Assembly: GCA_947495985.1 (NCBI GenBank)
Contig: CANMBD010000004.1
Location: 62,001-126,000 of the forward strand
Origin: an uncultured Sphingomonadaceae bacterium
GTDB taxonomy: Bacteria; Pseudomonadota; Alphaproteobacteria; Sphingomonadales; Sphingomonadaceae
Direction of reading: 5' to 3'
DNA: 64,000 nucleotides
Within the stretch, counting starts at the first letter, position 1, and every line of letters begins with the position of its first letter. Below the pieces are notes generated by a model. It saw nothing but the letters and a program-made list of their open reading frames with translations, ran no database searches and had not been told where the DNA came from. The position numbers and the translations under genes were made by a program. Of the stretch, positions 19,076 through 28,961 are shown piece after piece.

Positions 19076-19870
19076 ATGTTCAGCATAGTGGTCTCTGCCT
19101 TTAACATGGTTAAGCCGTTTCGAGGCAAACAAAGAGTCTTGAAAACCCTTTTCCGCTGGCTTCCGTTTACTCAGGCGCGATCTTACTACGGCGTCAAAAT
19201 GGTGAAAAATATCAACGACTCCACTTGGCGAGCGTGCATGGTTGGCGGCTACGGAACGTTTATCTCTGATTACATCAGTTCACTCTCCAGACCGTTTATT
19301 TTTCTGGATATCGGCTCAAATCAAGGCGTTTTCGGTCTTTGTGCAGCAAAAAACCCGTCGTGTAGTCGAATGGTTGCTTTTGAACCGAACCCTTATACTT
19401 TTTCTTTTTTGGTTCAAAATGTTGCGTTGTCTGATCACTCAGAAAAGATTCATCCGGTGTGCGCTGCAATTGGCAACGACAACACTCATGTGATAGATAT
19501 GGTTGTTCCTCCAAACCATTCAGGTGCATCGACTTCACGTACTGTTGCGCAGGCCAGTGGTCGCCATTTTCGGGCGATTATGATTCAAGGGGAGTTTCTT
19601 GAAGATATAATTGATCCAGAAGATGGCAAAGAGATTCACGCCAAGATAGATGTAGAAGGCGCTGAACTGCTGGTTCTTGAACAATTGTCGAAATTGGGTC
19701 TGTTGGAAAGGATTTCGTCGGTTGTTATCGAGATTTCTGCCAATATCGAGGGCACCCGTCATATTGACGACATAGTGATTTTCTTCGAGAAACATCAATG
19801 GACTTTGGCCAATCGGAGTGACGGCAAAACCCATTATGATGCAGTGTATAAAAATCCTAACGCGAATTGA
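19076..19870 (+). CDS. FkbM-family methyltransferase
   Basis: A 264-residue SAM-dependent methyltransferase. The SAM-binding motif FLDIGSNQGVFGL (about residues 75-87) and the follow-on FEPNPYTFSFLVQN (about 101-114) are diagnostic of the FkbM family, as is AKIDVEGAELLVLEQL later. FkbM proteins methylate hydroxyl groups on sugars or polyketides. In this locus O-methylation of a polysaccharide residue is the likely role, by inference. It is divergent from the upstream glycosyltransferase operon (157 bases between) and followed on the same strand by an acyltransferase and a flippase gene. The start is preceded by a weak ribosome-binding site. Confidence 0.82.
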   Translation: MFSIVVSAFNMVKPFRGKQRVLKTLFRWLPFTQARSYYGVKMVKNINDSTWRACMVGGYGTFISDYISSLSRPFIFLDIGSNQGVFGLCAAKNPSCSRMVAFEPNPYTFSFLVQNVALSDHSEKIHPVCAAIGNDNTHVIDMVVPPNHSGASTSRTVAQASGRHFRAIMIQGEFLEDIIDPEDGKEIHAKIDVEGAELLVLEQLSKLGLLERISSVVIEISANIEGTRHIDDIVIFFEKHQWTLANRSDGKTHYDAVYKNPNAN

Positions 19871-19913
19871 TGGTCGATATACTATCAGTTCTTGCTGTTA
19901 AGCTGGAGAGTTG

Positions 19914-20459
19914 ATGATGTTCCGCAGCCTGGATCAAAGCTTCACCTTTACACTGGTCAAGATCATGATGCTCTTGCGTCTAAAGTCGCGACACCGCATC
20001 CTGCTTAAATATTATCGCCGTTGGGGCATGCGTATGAAAGAATGGCCAAACTATCTTTCTGCTCTGTCCGATGTGGATGGCACTGATTATAAAAGCATAT
20101 ACTTGGGTGAAGGTGTAACGATTTCCAGTTATGTGCGGATGCTCACGCATGACTGGTCACCCCACACTGTGATGAAGGCGTTCGATATCCATACCGAAAA
20201 GCCGCTAGGTCGGTTCGGCGGCATTCATATTGACGACTTTTCATTTGTTGGAACCGGTTCAATCCTGATGCCGGGTTGCCACATTGGCAGGGGGTGCATC
20301 ATCGGTTCTGGCACTGTTGTGCGTGGTAAAATCCCTGATTATAGTGTGGTGATAGGCAGTCCATGCCAAATAGTCGGCGACAGCCGCGACTATTTGAAAA
20401 AACTTGTGAAGCGCGAGAATTGGGATTTGACCGCTGATGAGTTGCAACGAATAAGCTGA
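19914..20459 (+). CDS. Hexapeptide-repeat acyltransferase (O-acetyltransferase-like)
   Basis: About 181 residues. The C-terminal two thirds form a left-handed beta-helix of hexapeptide repeats, clear in IHIDDFSFVGTGSILMP, followed by GCIIGSGTVVRGKIPDYSVVIGSP, which is the typical end of CatB/WbbJ-like acetyltransferases. It would acetylate a sugar hydroxyl using acetyl-CoA. GGAG at 19905 serves the ATG at 19914 or 19917; a TTG at 19911 is less likely. Its stop overlaps the flippase start by one base, so they are coupled. Histidine in LTHDW (about residue 78) may be the catalytic base. Acceptor sugar unknown. Confidence 0.78.
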   Translation: MMFRSLDQSFTFTLVKIMMLLRLKSRHRILLKYYRRWGMRMKEWPNYLSALSDVDGTDYKSIYLGEGVTISSYVRMLTHDWSPHTVMKAFDIHTEKPLGRFGGIHIDDFSFVGTGSILMPGCHIGRGCIIGSGTVVRGKIPDYSVVIGSPCQIVGDSRDYLKKLVKRENWDLTADELQRIS

Positions 20460-21715
20460 TGGTACGCCCCGGGCAGAAGGTATCGCGCCTGATCAGATAT
20501 CTTGCACCTTCAGCAGCTACATTTCTGCTTGGTACGGGTGCTCTGGTTCTTGTAGATATCCTGTTGAGCAGATATGCGACTGATAGCGATCTGAAAGATT
20601 GGGTTCTGCTCAAATCATTGATGCTTCCGCTCGCTTCACTGGCTTTGCTCGGTATAGATCAGATCATAGTGCGCGAGCCATCAAAATTACCACTTTTTCT
20701 ACGACCAGCTTTGATATTGGCAACCTGCATTACGCTGGCTGCCACGCTAGTCATACATATCACCGGATTTTATACTCGCCCCACCATTCTGTTTTTCTCC
20801 ATTTTGGGCATCGCCGGCAGCTATCTCTTCTTTGGAATGTTCCGCGCGGTCCTGTCATTTAATGCCGCGCAGTTTGCCCGAGATGGATGGAAATTCCTGT
20901 TTCTTTTGGCACTCGGCCCTTTCTATTTTTTGTGCGGTGTATCGATTGAATGGATATTGCTTGCTGTGTTGGCAATAGCGACTTCGATCTCAATTTGGCA
21001 AAAATGGAGATCGGCTGCACAAAAGATGAATGAGGTGCATGATGAAGTGCATGGCTTTATCAGCGCGTTGCAGACCTCATGGCCTTTTTGCCTGGCTGCA
21101 TTTGCATTATCGATTGCTTCTTATGGGGAGTTGCTGCTGCTTCGCGGTTTTGGCGGTACCAATTTACTGCCTGACTATTTTCGTGCGACCATTTTATTCA
21201 CCGCTCCATTTGTCGTGTTCAACACATATATTGCAACATTCCTGAGCAGCGTTGTGCGCCAGTCACCCGAAAGGTTTTCTCGAACCTTGCTGAAGTATCG
21301 CTGGTACCTGGTAGCGCTTTTGCCTGTCTGCCCGGTTTTGGCTCTTGCTGCTGGTTTTGCGATTTCGCCGTTGCTTTTCCCAGGCCAGCAAACGCCTTTC
21401 TTGTGGGCAGTTTTCCTATCAGCAACCGCCGGGATGCGGCTGGGCTATAGCGTGCTCAGTTCATATATAGGTGCACTTGGCAAAAGATCGGACATCATCG
21501 CTATCGCAATCTACTATGTTATCGCCGCCTTGCTTACGCCGTTAGTTTGCTATGGTCTTTACACGCTTTCGGGAAGCTTGGGCGCGTCTGTTGCTTGTAC
21601 CGGTACCATCCACTGGCTGGCCAGATGTATCGTGGGATGGCGACTAACATACCGGCTTTGCAAAGGCACTGTCGGAGTTAAACCCCTTGGCGAGAAGGCG
21701 GTGCCCGATGTCTAA
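20459..21715 (+). CDS. Wzx-like lipid-linked oligosaccharide flippase
   Basis: A 418-residue polytopic membrane protein of the oligosaccharide flippase (MOP) type. Hydrophobic segments occur about every 35 residues (first from RYLAPSAATFLLGTG), consistent with 12 helices, with short charged loops and no soluble domain. It would move the undecaprenyl-linked repeat unit to the periplasmic face. It is coupled to the acyltransferase gene by one base. Its 3' end runs 38 bases into the 3' end of the opposing membrane protein gene at 21678. The assignment rests on topology, position and polysaccharide context rather than on a strong motif. Confidence 0.72.
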   Translation: MVRPGQKVSRLIRYLAPSAATFLLGTGALVLVDILLSRYATDSDLKDWVLLKSLMLPLASLALLGIDQIIVREPSKLPLFLRPALILATCITLAATLVIHITGFYTRPTILFFSILGIAGSYLFFGMFRAVLSFNAAQFARDGWKFLFLLALGPFYFLCGVSIEWILLAVLAIATSISIWQKWRSAAQKMNEVHDEVHGFISALQTSWPFCLAAFALSIASYGELLLLRGFGGTNLLPDYFRATILFTAPFVVFNTYIATFLSSVVRQSPERFSRTLLKYRWYLVALLPVCPVLALAAGFAISPLLFPGQQTPFLWAVFLSATAGMRLGYSVLSSYIGALGKRSDIIAIAIYYVIAALLTPLVCYGLYTLSGSLGASVACTGTIHWLARCIVGWRLTYRLCKGTVGVKPLGEKAVPDV

Positions 21716-22916
21716 TGGTTGACCGACGACTGCGTCTCTTCGCCAAACCCTTATCACTCTTACTCTCGGCCAATGCCAGCTTTTGAGAATAGAGATAGGA
21801 CATACCCAAGGAAATATAGAAAAACACGGCAGATAGCGTCAGTTCGTTTCCGGTTAAAGACGTGATAATATTGAAGAAGAACAAGCTGGCAATAAATGTC
21901 CCGAATCTATCTTGATGACGAAGTAGTTTGATTGCCGACCGGAGGCCAATAACTGTTAGCACGAACAATGGCAATGAGACCCAAAAGCCCAGTTCCACGA
22001 TCGCCTCAAGCCAGATATTGTGCGGAGCATTGAGCCAAAATATAGATGAAAAATTCCCAAAACCCAGCCCTGCAGGATTGGATGATATCGACTGCAGAGC
22101 GAGTATCCATACATATAATCGATCACCTTCATCAGATTGCTCTTCGACGCTGAAGGCATCCAGATTAAACCGTTGCGCCACCTCGGGATCGGCAACGCCG
22201 AGATAAAAAATGAACACCGAAAAGAAGAGCATCAATGCGACCGCAGATTTCGCATATCTTTTAAGATCGGGATTAATTAGCAGATACACGAGATAAGTGA
22301 TCAAGACGGCGACCAGAGGGGTTCTGCTACCGGTATTCACGCAAGCAACGATACCCAGCAACGAAGATGCGGCAAGAAAATATTTTAGTTTCCAGTTTTT
22401 ACCGCTGTAAAATAAGAAAGCCAGTATCGGGAGAACCACTATTTTCCCAAGCATGGTCGGGCTAAGTTCGATGACACTATATCGGGCGTTTGTAGAATCC
22501 AGAGACGGAAAGAAACTGACAACGGCCATAAATATTGAAAAAATAATTAGTGCTGCAAAGAAATTGAGCCAAATATTGTATCTTTCAATAACAAAGGGAA
22601 TTATTATAAGTCCCATGGTTATGATAAATATAAAATAGGGAAATTTCGCTCGCGCATATTCTGTGATAGGTGGGTAACTTCTCGAGTGCAGGTATATAAA
22701 AAAAATCCAAATAAATGCGATAACAATAAATTCTGTTATTCTGCTCCATCCTTTAAGGCTGAAAAAGTATGGAAATGCGCATCCGATTATTACTGATGCA
22801 TTGAGAACAAGAATTGTTTGCCGATCTTCGAGTTCGAACAGTGGTAAATGCAAGAATATCAACAAGCTGAATATTGAAGCAATTGCCAATTTTTTTAAAA
22901 TAGGGTCGGAGCGCAT
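21678..22916 (-). CDS. O-antigen polymerase/ligase-like membrane protein (Wzy or WaaL type)
   Basis: A 412-residue polytopic membrane protein with about 11 hydrophobic segments. The large periplasmic loop contains APHNIWLEAIVELGFW, the Wzy_C/O-antigen ligase signature around His and Asn. The Wzy_C family includes polymerases and ligases and the two cannot be separated from sequence. The gene is visibly more AT-rich than its neighbours, particularly 22450-22900, as is common for polymerases that travel between strains. The 3' end overlaps the convergent flippase gene by 38 bases. The C-terminal tail (about 25 residues) is Arg/Ser-rich, encoded in the overlap. Confidence 0.8.
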   Translation of the reverse strand: MRSDPILKKLAIASIFSLLIFLHLPLFELEDRQTILVLNASVIIGCAFPYFFSLKGWSRITEFIVIAFIWIFFIYLHSRSYPPITEYARAKFPYFIFIITMGLIIIPFVIERYNIWLNFFAALIIFSIFMAVVSFFPSLDSTNARYSVIELSPTMLGKIVVLPILAFLFYSGKNWKLKYFLAASSLLGIVACVNTGSRTPLVAVLITYLVYLLINPDLKRYAKSAVALMLFFSVFIFYLGVADPEVAQRFNLDAFSVEEQSDEGDRLYVWILALQSISSNPAGLGFGNFSSIFWLNAPHNIWLEAIVELGFWVSLPLFVLTVIGLRSAIKLLRHQDRFGTFIASLFFFNIITSLTGNELTLSAVFFYISLGMSYLYSQKLALAESKSDKGLAKRRSRRSTIRHRAPPSRQGV

Positions 22917-23125
22917 TCAGAATTTCCCATGAAGCTCGGCAAGAAAATTTCCCTCCCTTTCCTAGGAAACTTTGGTATGTGCAAGTGATTTTGCGCAATG
23001 GCACGATGGTTACACATACAAATCTGGTCAAATTCTGATTTCTAGATTTCCAGATCCGGTGAAACCATCTGATTGTTCATCTTCATATGTGCCTTTTGCC
23101 AGAACATATTTTGGCTGCCGTGAAA

Positions 23126-24361
23126 TCAGGCTTGATCGGCAAGAGCTATCTCGGCCCCCGATACCCAAGAGACGAAATCTTCAGCCAGCTGATCACGCGA
23201 GAAGGATCGTTGCCCAAGCGATTTTGCATTTCTCGACCATATTTCGGTCCGATCCGAATCACTCATATTGATTATAGCATCGGCGAGTGCGGCAGGATTT
23301 TCAGGGGGCACAACGAGGCCGCAATCATTTTCCTGAACCAAATCAGCTACCCAACCGGGATAGTTGGTGATTACGGGAAGCCCCGCCGACAAATAGTCGA
23401 AGAATTTGTTAGGGGAGGTGCCGTAGTAGAATGCAGGCACGTTGGCAAGAATCTGCAGCCCGACATCAGCCCCTGCCATCAGACCTGCAAGTTTGGTTTT
23501 GGGTACCGGATCGTGGAAAACTACTATGTCATTGAGCGCTCGTTCATTTACGCGAGCCACTAACTGTTCTTTTTCGACGCCATCTCCCACCAGTACGAGC
23601 TTTATGTCTTTAGCCCCTCTTTCCATAAGAATGGCTGCAGCATCTATGACCGCCCCTAACCCGTTCGCTTTCCCATGCGTCCCGGTGAATACGGCCATGA
23701 AATCATCTGCCGCGACTTCCGCAGGCCGCCATGGAGAAGTTGTCGGGCCAAACAGAGTAAGATCACAGCCGTTGGGGATAAGCGCAATACGGCGCTCATC
23801 GGGTACATATCTTGCAATGCCATCTACGATACCTGGACTCAATCCGATCAGTCTGTCGGCCGATTTATAACTGGCCCATTCCAGCGCCCCCAACATCCAT
23901 AGCACCACCGGGTTGGCAATGACTCCCATTTGTCGTGGTAGTTCTGGCCAGAGATCTCTTACTTCAAATACGAAGGGTTTGCGTCGCAACCATTTCGCAA
24001 AAATACCGGGAATACCCGCAGTGAGTGGGGTTGTTGTCGCGAATACAACATCCGCAGGCTCGTGCAATGCGGCGTTAACGCTGCGAAAAGCAAACTTCAG
24101 GAACGTAAAGGAGCGTTTGAGATATTTGTCCTTGTTGCCATAATTCAGGTCGAACTCGATCACGCGAATGTTGTCGACATACCCTTCCCTCCGACCTTTA
24201 TCAAAAGGACTGTCCAGACCAGTTTTTCCGTTAGCATAGGAGCCGCAGACTATTGTTACTTCGTGCCCACTCGCCAACAGGCGTTTGGCCATTTCATATG
24301 ATCGTGTTCCCACAGCCCCTGAAGGGGTGGAAAAATGTTGATGGAAGTATAGTATTTTCAT
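23126..24361 (-). CDS. GT4-family glycosyltransferase (WbuB-like)
   Basis: About 411 residues starting MKILYFHQHFSTPSGAVGTRSYEM, the classic beginning of WbuB-like GT4 transferases; a longer frame from a TTG at 24400 would overlap the next gene and is rejected. GT-B fold: N-terminal acceptor domain with PFVFEVRDLWPELPRQMG and C-terminal donor domain with NKFFDYLSAGLPVITNYPG, in which the E7-like motif is weakly kept. It would add an amino sugar or hexose to the lipid-linked intermediate. Followed 20 bases upstream by the wecC gene on the same strand, suggesting one operon. Donor is unknown; WbuB relatives act on N-acetylated donors. Confidence 0.83.
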   Translation of the reverse strand: MKILYFHQHFSTPSGAVGTRSYEMAKRLLASGHEVTIVCGSYANGKTGLDSPFDKGRREGYVDNIRVIEFDLNYGNKDKYLKRSFTFLKFAFRSVNAALHEPADVVFATTTPLTAGIPGIFAKWLRRKPFVFEVRDLWPELPRQMGVIANPVVLWMLGALEWASYKSADRLIGLSPGIVDGIARYVPDERRIALIPNGCDLTLFGPTTSPWRPAEVAADDFMAVFTGTHGKANGLGAVIDAAAILMERGAKDIKLVLVGDGVEKEQLVARVNERALNDIVVFHDPVPKTKLAGLMAGADVGLQILANVPAFYYGTSPNKFFDYLSAGLPVITNYPGWVADLVQENDCGLVVPPENPAALADAIINMSDSDRTEIWSRNAKSLGQRSFSRDQLAEDFVSWVSGAEIALADQA

Positions 24362-24381
24362 TTGGACAAGTGCATCCGCCG

Positions 24382-25620
24382 TTATCGGGTAAGGCCACAA
24401 GCATCAAATAGTTGTTTGCCGGCATAGGCATCCGGTGAAATCTTGCGGAACTGGTCATGAGCGGTCAAAAACACAATAATATCAGCATTCGCCACAGCGG
24501 TTTGCGCGTCGTGATTTTTCAGGCCTCTTTTGTTGAGGCTTTCTGGCAAGTCCGTAACGAAAGGTTCGCATATTATCACCTGACCAATATTCTTGTCATG
24601 CAGAGCCTTAACAACTTCAATCGAGGGGCTCTCTCGCAAATCATCGACATCAGGTTTGTAAGCTAGTCCCATACAGGCAACTGTTGGTTTCTTCCTGCCT
24701 GCTTCTGTAAGCTTTGCCACTTGATCCACGACCCAGTGTGGCTTGTCATCGTTGACTTGTCTTGCGGTACGGATAATCCGTGCTTCCTCGGGTGCGCTGT
24801 CCACTATGAACCAAGGGTCGACGGCGATGCAATGGCCGCCGACACCAGTGCCTGGCTGCAGGATGTTCACGCGAGGGTGACGATTGGTCAGTGCGATCAG
24901 TTCGTAAACATCCACGCCCAGCTTCGCTGAGATAACTGACAATTCGTTAGCAAAAGCAATATTTACGTCGCGAAACGAATTTTCTGATAGCTTGCAAAGT
25001 TCGGCGGTGCGGGCATTGGTAACGTGGCATTCCCCCTTTACCGCATACTGGTAAAACTGGACGGCCATTTCGCTACTTTTTGGCGTAATTCCTCCGATGA
25101 CCCGGTCATTTTCAACGACCTCCTGGATTACTTTGCCAGGCAGGATGCGCTCTGGGCAATAGGCAATGCATATATCGCCCTCCGCGCCGTCCAGTTCAGG
25201 CACAGCCAGATCAGGCCGCTCTTCCTGCAGCCAATGTGCTAATTGTTCTGTTGCGCCCACTGGTGAGGTCGACTCGAGAACAACCAGATTGCCCTTGGCA
25301 AGAAGTGGAGCAATCATTTCTGCAGCTGACTGAACATATTTGAGATCGGGCGTGTTGTCTTCCTTAAATGGCGTCGGCACCGCGATCACAAAAGCATCAC
25401 TTGGTTCTGCTTTGCTGGCGGCACGAAAGTCGCCATTGCCGACCACTTTGTTCAGTAACTCATCGAGACCGGGCTCGACAATATGTGCTCGCCCACTGTT
25501 TATCGTGTCGATAACCGCTTTATTGATATCGACGCCCAAGACCTTGAGCCCGGAATCGGCAAAGACCGCCGCGCTGGGTAGGCCAACATAGCCGAGGCCG
25601 AGAAACGAAATCTTTTGCAT
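24382..25620 (-). CDS. wecC: UDP-N-acetyl-D-mannosamine dehydrogenase
   Basis: A 412-residue UDP-sugar dehydrogenase. It oxidises UDP-ManNAc twice with NAD to give UDP-ManNAcA. The N-terminal NAD domain has GLGYVGLPSAAVFADSG (residues 7-23), the catalytic loop carries GVGGHCIAVDPWF with the active-site cysteine, and the C-terminal UDP-binding domain has GLAYKPDVDDLRESPSIEV. Length is typical. It sits beside a wecB homologue 39 bases away on the same strand, which makes ManNAc the natural substrate. UDP-GlcNAc or UDP-Glc dehydrogenase relatives are alternatives but less fitting. Confidence 0.9.
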   Translation of the reverse strand: MQKISFLGLGYVGLPSAAVFADSGLKVLGVDINKAVIDTINSGRAHIVEPGLDELLNKVVGNGDFRAASKAEPSDAFVIAVPTPFKEDNTPDLKYVQSAAEMIAPLLAKGNLVVLESTSPVGATEQLAHWLQEERPDLAVPELDGAEGDICIAYCPERILPGKVIQEVVENDRVIGGITPKSSEMAVQFYQYAVKGECHVTNARTAELCKLSENSFRDVNIAFANELSVISAKLGVDVYELIALTNRHPRVNILQPGTGVGGHCIAVDPWFIVDSAPEEARIIRTARQVNDDKPHWVVDQVAKLTEAGRKKPTVACMGLAYKPDVDDLRESPSIEVVKALHDKNIGQVIICEPFVTDLPESLNKRGLKNHDAQTAVANADIIVFLTAHDQFRKISPDAYAGKQLFDACGLTR

Positions 25621-25659
25621 GAATATTCCTTGAGTGTGATAGTAACAAAGCTGAAGAAG

Positions 25660-26778
25660 TCAGTCTAATCTTGCAAGAACTTCGATGATTCTGCTTGTTG
25701 CTTTTCCGTCGCCATACGGATTGTGAGCCATCGACATGGTCAAATATAGTTCCTGATTGTCGAGTAATTCTGTGACCTGCTGAACGAGACGCGCTGTATC
25801 TGTTCCGATCAAACAGACTGTACCAGCCTTAATGGCTTCCGGACGTTCTGTAGTATCGCGGGTTACAAGGACAGGTTTGCCGAAACTTGGTGCTTCTTCT
25901 TGTATTCCTCCGGAATCCGTCACTACCAGATAGCAAGCGTTCAGCATCCACACAAACGGCAAGTATGATAGTGGATCGATCAAAAATACATTTTCGATTC
26001 CTGCGAGAACGTTATCGGCAGTCTTTTTCACTTTGGGATTAAGATGCACAGGATATACAATCTGTACATCATCCCTTCGACTTAACGCTGCAAGTGCCTC
26101 ACATACTCGTTCTATACCACCATCATGATTTTCACGCCGATGGCCAGTGACAAGTATAAGCCTTTTTGATTTGTCGAGAAATGGAAACTGGTCAGCGATT
26201 TGGCTATTGAGCTGAGTATTATTATCAAGCTGCGCCTTCACCATTAGCAGCGCATCAATTACAGTATTGCCGGTAACATGGATGTTATCAGCCGAAATAT
26301 TTTCCTGCAGCAAATTTTTACGCGACAAGTGCGTGGGCGCAAAATGGAGGCTCGCAAGTCTTCCGGTGACTTGTCTGTTCGCTTCTTCAGGCCAAGGGGA
26401 GAGCAAATTATGTGTCCGCAACCCAGCCTCGACATGGCCAATCGGTATGCCTGCATAAAACGCTGCCAGTGCTGCGGATGTCGACGTCGTGGTATCGCCG
26501 TGCACCAAGACGTAATCTGGTCGGATATCAGCCAAAACGCCTTCCATTCCTTGCAGAACTGCAGCCGTTATATGTGTAAGACCTTGCCCCGCTTTCATGA
26601 TTTTAAGATCAATGTCTGGCGATATGTCGAACAAGGTATTCACTTGAGCAAGCATCTCAGTATGCTGACCTGTCACGCACACTTTTGCATCAAAGCGATC
26701 ATCCGCTTCCAAAGCCTTGACCACAGGAGCCATTTTTATAGCCTCAGGACGCGTCCCGAATACGCTCAGAACTTTCAT
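25660..26778 (-). CDS. wecB: UDP-N-acetylglucosamine 2-epimerase (non-hydrolysing)
   Basis: A 372-residue GT-B-like enzyme that converts UDP-GlcNAc to UDP-ManNAc. The start motif [14 protein letters not shown] (residues 7-20), VHGDTTTS (about 93-100), GHVEAGLRT and the late [20 protein letters not shown] are all characteristic and intact. With wecC it provides UDP-ManNAcA for the repeat unit. The start overlaps the upstream methyltransferase stop by four bases. The sequence between wecB and wecC (39 bases) has no terminator. Confidence 0.92.
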   Translation of the reverse strand: MKVLSVFGTRPEAIKMAPVVKALEADDRFDAKVCVTGQHTEMLAQVNTLFDISPDIDLKIMKAGQGLTHITAAVLQGMEGVLADIRPDYVLVHGDTTTSTSAALAAFYAGIPIGHVEAGLRTHNLLSPWPEEANRQVTGRLASLHFAPTHLSRKNLLQENISADNIHVTGNTVIDALLMVKAQLDNNTQLNSQIADQFPFLDKSKRLILVTGHRRENHDGGIERVCEALAALSRRDDVQIVYPVHLNPKVKKTADNVLAGIENVFLIDPLSYLPFVWMLNACYLVVTDSGGIQEEAPSFGKPVLVTRDTTERPEAIKAGTVCLIGTDTARLVQQVTELLDNQELYLTMSMAHNPYGDGKATSRIIEVLARLD

Positions 26779-27554
26779 GGGCTGCCCCTTTTTTGCAAGA
26801 TAAATATCGATGCTGTGCCTGCAAGTTTTGGCAAGAATTTATGGAACACGGAGAACAGCCGATACAACCATGGTTTACCAAAGAAATAGGCCGGTTCCCA
26901 GCTATCCGTTACGATGTTTAGGTCACATTGATCAAAATGCCGTTTGAAATCCTTCCGACAGTTAAGGCGGTAATATGTAGGAAATGTATCAATCGCTTTG
27001 CGGTGTGGTTGAACATATTTCAAGACCGCGTCATGAAGCCGGTTGGGAACTATGGAAGCCATCAGCTTCAGATATCCGTAGCGATTAGGTGTCCGCACTA
27101 TGATCCAGCCCCCAGGCCTGACCAACCTCTGAAGTTCAGTAGCTACGCCAGCTGCATCCTCAATATGTTCAAACACATAGTCTGATACAATAAGGTCAAA
27201 TGCGCCATCGGCGAACGGCATTTTTTCGCCCGGTGAAATGACGTGCTGATGCTCCGATGTAGGATGGGTTACCACTTCGGGGTCAACGTCCGCTGCAGTT
27301 ACTTCCGCGCCATTATAGCGCAGATCACGCAAATCACGGATCAGATAGGAATCGACACTGGGGTCAAAATCCTGCTCATAGCGATTGCGCCCTGCTCCGT
27401 AATCCAAGACTTTTCGCGCACCATAACGCATTGCTGTGCCACGAACCAACGAGTAAAACGCAATATCACAGTCAATCACGGAAAAGTTGTCGGCAACAAT
27501 TTCTTCATGAAGGCGTAATGCTGTTTCCTGTTCGATTCGCCCCGTAAGAGCCAT
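26775..27554 (-). CDS. Class I SAM-dependent methyltransferase
   Basis: About 259 residues from the ATG at 27554, which has AGGAA six bases upstream; an in-frame ATG at 27626 is possible but lacks support. The SAM-binding motif [14 protein letters not shown] occurs near residue 52-65, and [22 protein letters not shown] (about 134-155) marks the Methyltransf_11/25 fold. In a polysaccharide locus it probably methylates a sugar or a lipid-linked intermediate; the acceptor is not known. Its 3' end overlaps wecB by four bases, so it heads the wecB-wecC-GT operon; a 229-base divergent spacer separates it from the DegT gene. Confidence 0.75.
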   Translation of the reverse strand: MALTGRIEQETALRLHEEIVADNFSVIDCDIAFYSLVRGTAMRYGARKVLDYGAGRNRYEQDFDPSVDSYLIRDLRDLRYNGAEVTAADVDPEVVTHPTSEHQHVISPGEKMPFADGAFDLIVSDYVFEHIEDAAGVATELQRLVRPGGWIIVRTPNRYGYLKLMASIVPNRLHDAVLKYVQPHRKAIDTFPTYYRLNCRKDFKRHFDQCDLNIVTDSWEPAYFFGKPWLYRLFSVFHKFLPKLAGTASIFILQKRGSP

Positions 27555-27783
27555 ATGTGCTTCCTGTTCAGTGATTTTCGTTTGGTGTACCAAAGACAAT
27601 AACCGTTGCTTTCGAGGCTGCCACATAGCATATGCTTGTAACCAATCAACGCTTTAGAATTAAGCTTTTCAAAGACCACACCAAATTGAAAGTTCAGTTG
27701 GTTCCACAGGGGCCGGGTCGGGACAACCGGTTTAATATAGGCTATATATTTCAAATGTTTAATATAATTTGGTTGCTAGTAAG

Positions 27784-28959
27784 ATGATTCCAGAATTTGC
27801 GCAATGGCCCAACTTTTCTCAGGAAGAAGCGCAAGCAGCTTTAGATGTTATCGCGTCCAATAAAGTCAACTATTGGACTGGGCAATCAGGCAGGAAGTTT
27901 GAGCGTGAATTTGCCGATTGGATCCAAGTCGATCATGCCGTTGCGGTTACAAACGGGACATTGGCGCTAGATCTCGCGATCAATGCGCTGGGTATTGGTG
28001 CCGGCGACGACGTGATCGTAACCCCGCGGACATTTATTGCCTCCATATCAAGTGTCGTAACAGCAGGTGCGAATCCGGTTTTTGCTGATGTGGAACCTGA
28101 TAGTGGTAATATCAGCGCGAGGACTATTGAGGCGGTAACAACTGATAAAACCAAGGGAGTAATTCCTGTCCACCTTGCTGGTTGGCCATGCGACATGGAA
28201 GCCATAATGTCTTTGGCGCATAGTCAAGGTTTCCATGTGATAGAAGATTGCGCTCAGGCTCATGGGGCCAAAATTGGTGACCGTCATGTGGGATCATTCG
28301 GCGATGTTGGCGCATGGTCATTCTGTCAGGACAAAATTATGACGACTGGCGGAGAAGGGGGAATGGTGACCACCAAAGATGCCGACTTCTGGGAAAGAAT
28401 GTGGTCTTATAAAGATCATGGCAAGAGCTGGGATGCGGTTTACAATCGCAAACATGAACCGGGGTTTCGCTGGGTTCATGAAAGTTTTGGCACTAACTGG
28501 CGAATGCTGGAGGTGCAGGCCGCGATTGGTCGGATTCAACTTAAACGTATGAGCGAATGGTCTTGTTTGCGTAAACGAAACGCTGAAGCAATTCAGTCGG
28601 CACTCGCACCGTTTGCCGATGCAATTAGAGTTCCGGTTCCTCCCGCCAACCTAAAACATGCTTATTATCGCCAATACGGCTATGTCATTAGTCAAGGTCT
28701 GAAAGACGGTTGGGATCGAGATCGGATTGTCGCCGAAATCGTAGCCGAAGGCTTTCCGGCGTTCCAAGGAAGTTGCAGCGAAGTGTATTTGGAAAAAGCC
28801 TTTGATGACACTCCCTGGCGCCCGGAGCACCCCCTTCCGGTTGCACGCGAACTCGGCGAAACGAGTATTATGTTTCTTACGCACCCATCTATAACTGAAG
28901 AACAACTCTCGGCATATTGTGCCGCAATTGTTAGAATATTTGAAAAAGCCTCACTCTAG
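27784..28959 (+). CDS. DegT/DnrJ/EryC1/StrS-family sugar aminotransferase
   Basis: About 391 residues starting at the ATG MIPEFAQW; a TTG five codons upstream is also possible. This PLP-dependent class converts a ketosugar nucleotide to an amino sugar. The PLP-Schiff-base lysine is Lys184 in QDKIMTTGGEGG, the PLP ring-stacking aspartate is Asp155 in IEDCAQAHG, and NGTLALDLAINALG near residue 57 marks the family start. It is the only same-strand gene in this part and converges on an acyltransferase with two bases between. The nucleotide sugar it uses is unknown; no obvious 4,6-dehydratase is present in the window, so its keto-sugar source is missing here. Confidence 0.86.
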   Translation: MIPEFAQWPNFSQEEAQAALDVIASNKVNYWTGQSGRKFEREFADWIQVDHAVAVTNGTLALDLAINALGIGAGDDVIVTPRTFIASISSVVTAGANPVFADVEPDSGNISARTIEAVTTDKTKGVIPVHLAGWPCDMEAIMSLAHSQGFHVIEDCAQAHGAKIGDRHVGSFGDVGAWSFCQDKIMTTGGEGGMVTTKDADFWERMWSYKDHGKSWDAVYNRKHEPGFRWVHESFGTNWRMLEVQAAIGRIQLKRMSEWSCLRKRNAEAIQSALAPFADAIRVPVPPANLKHAYYRQYGYVISQGLKDGWDRDRIVAEIVAEGFPAFQGSCSEVYLEKAFDDTPWRPEHPLPVARELGETSIMFLTHPSITEEQLSAYCAAIVRIFEKASL

Positions 28960-28961
28960 TA

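Noticed and set aside
24362..24400. Longer glycosyltransferase from TTG 24400 overlapping wecC
   Set aside because: MKILYFHQHF at 24361 is the classical start of this family; the extension would overlap the wecC 3' end.
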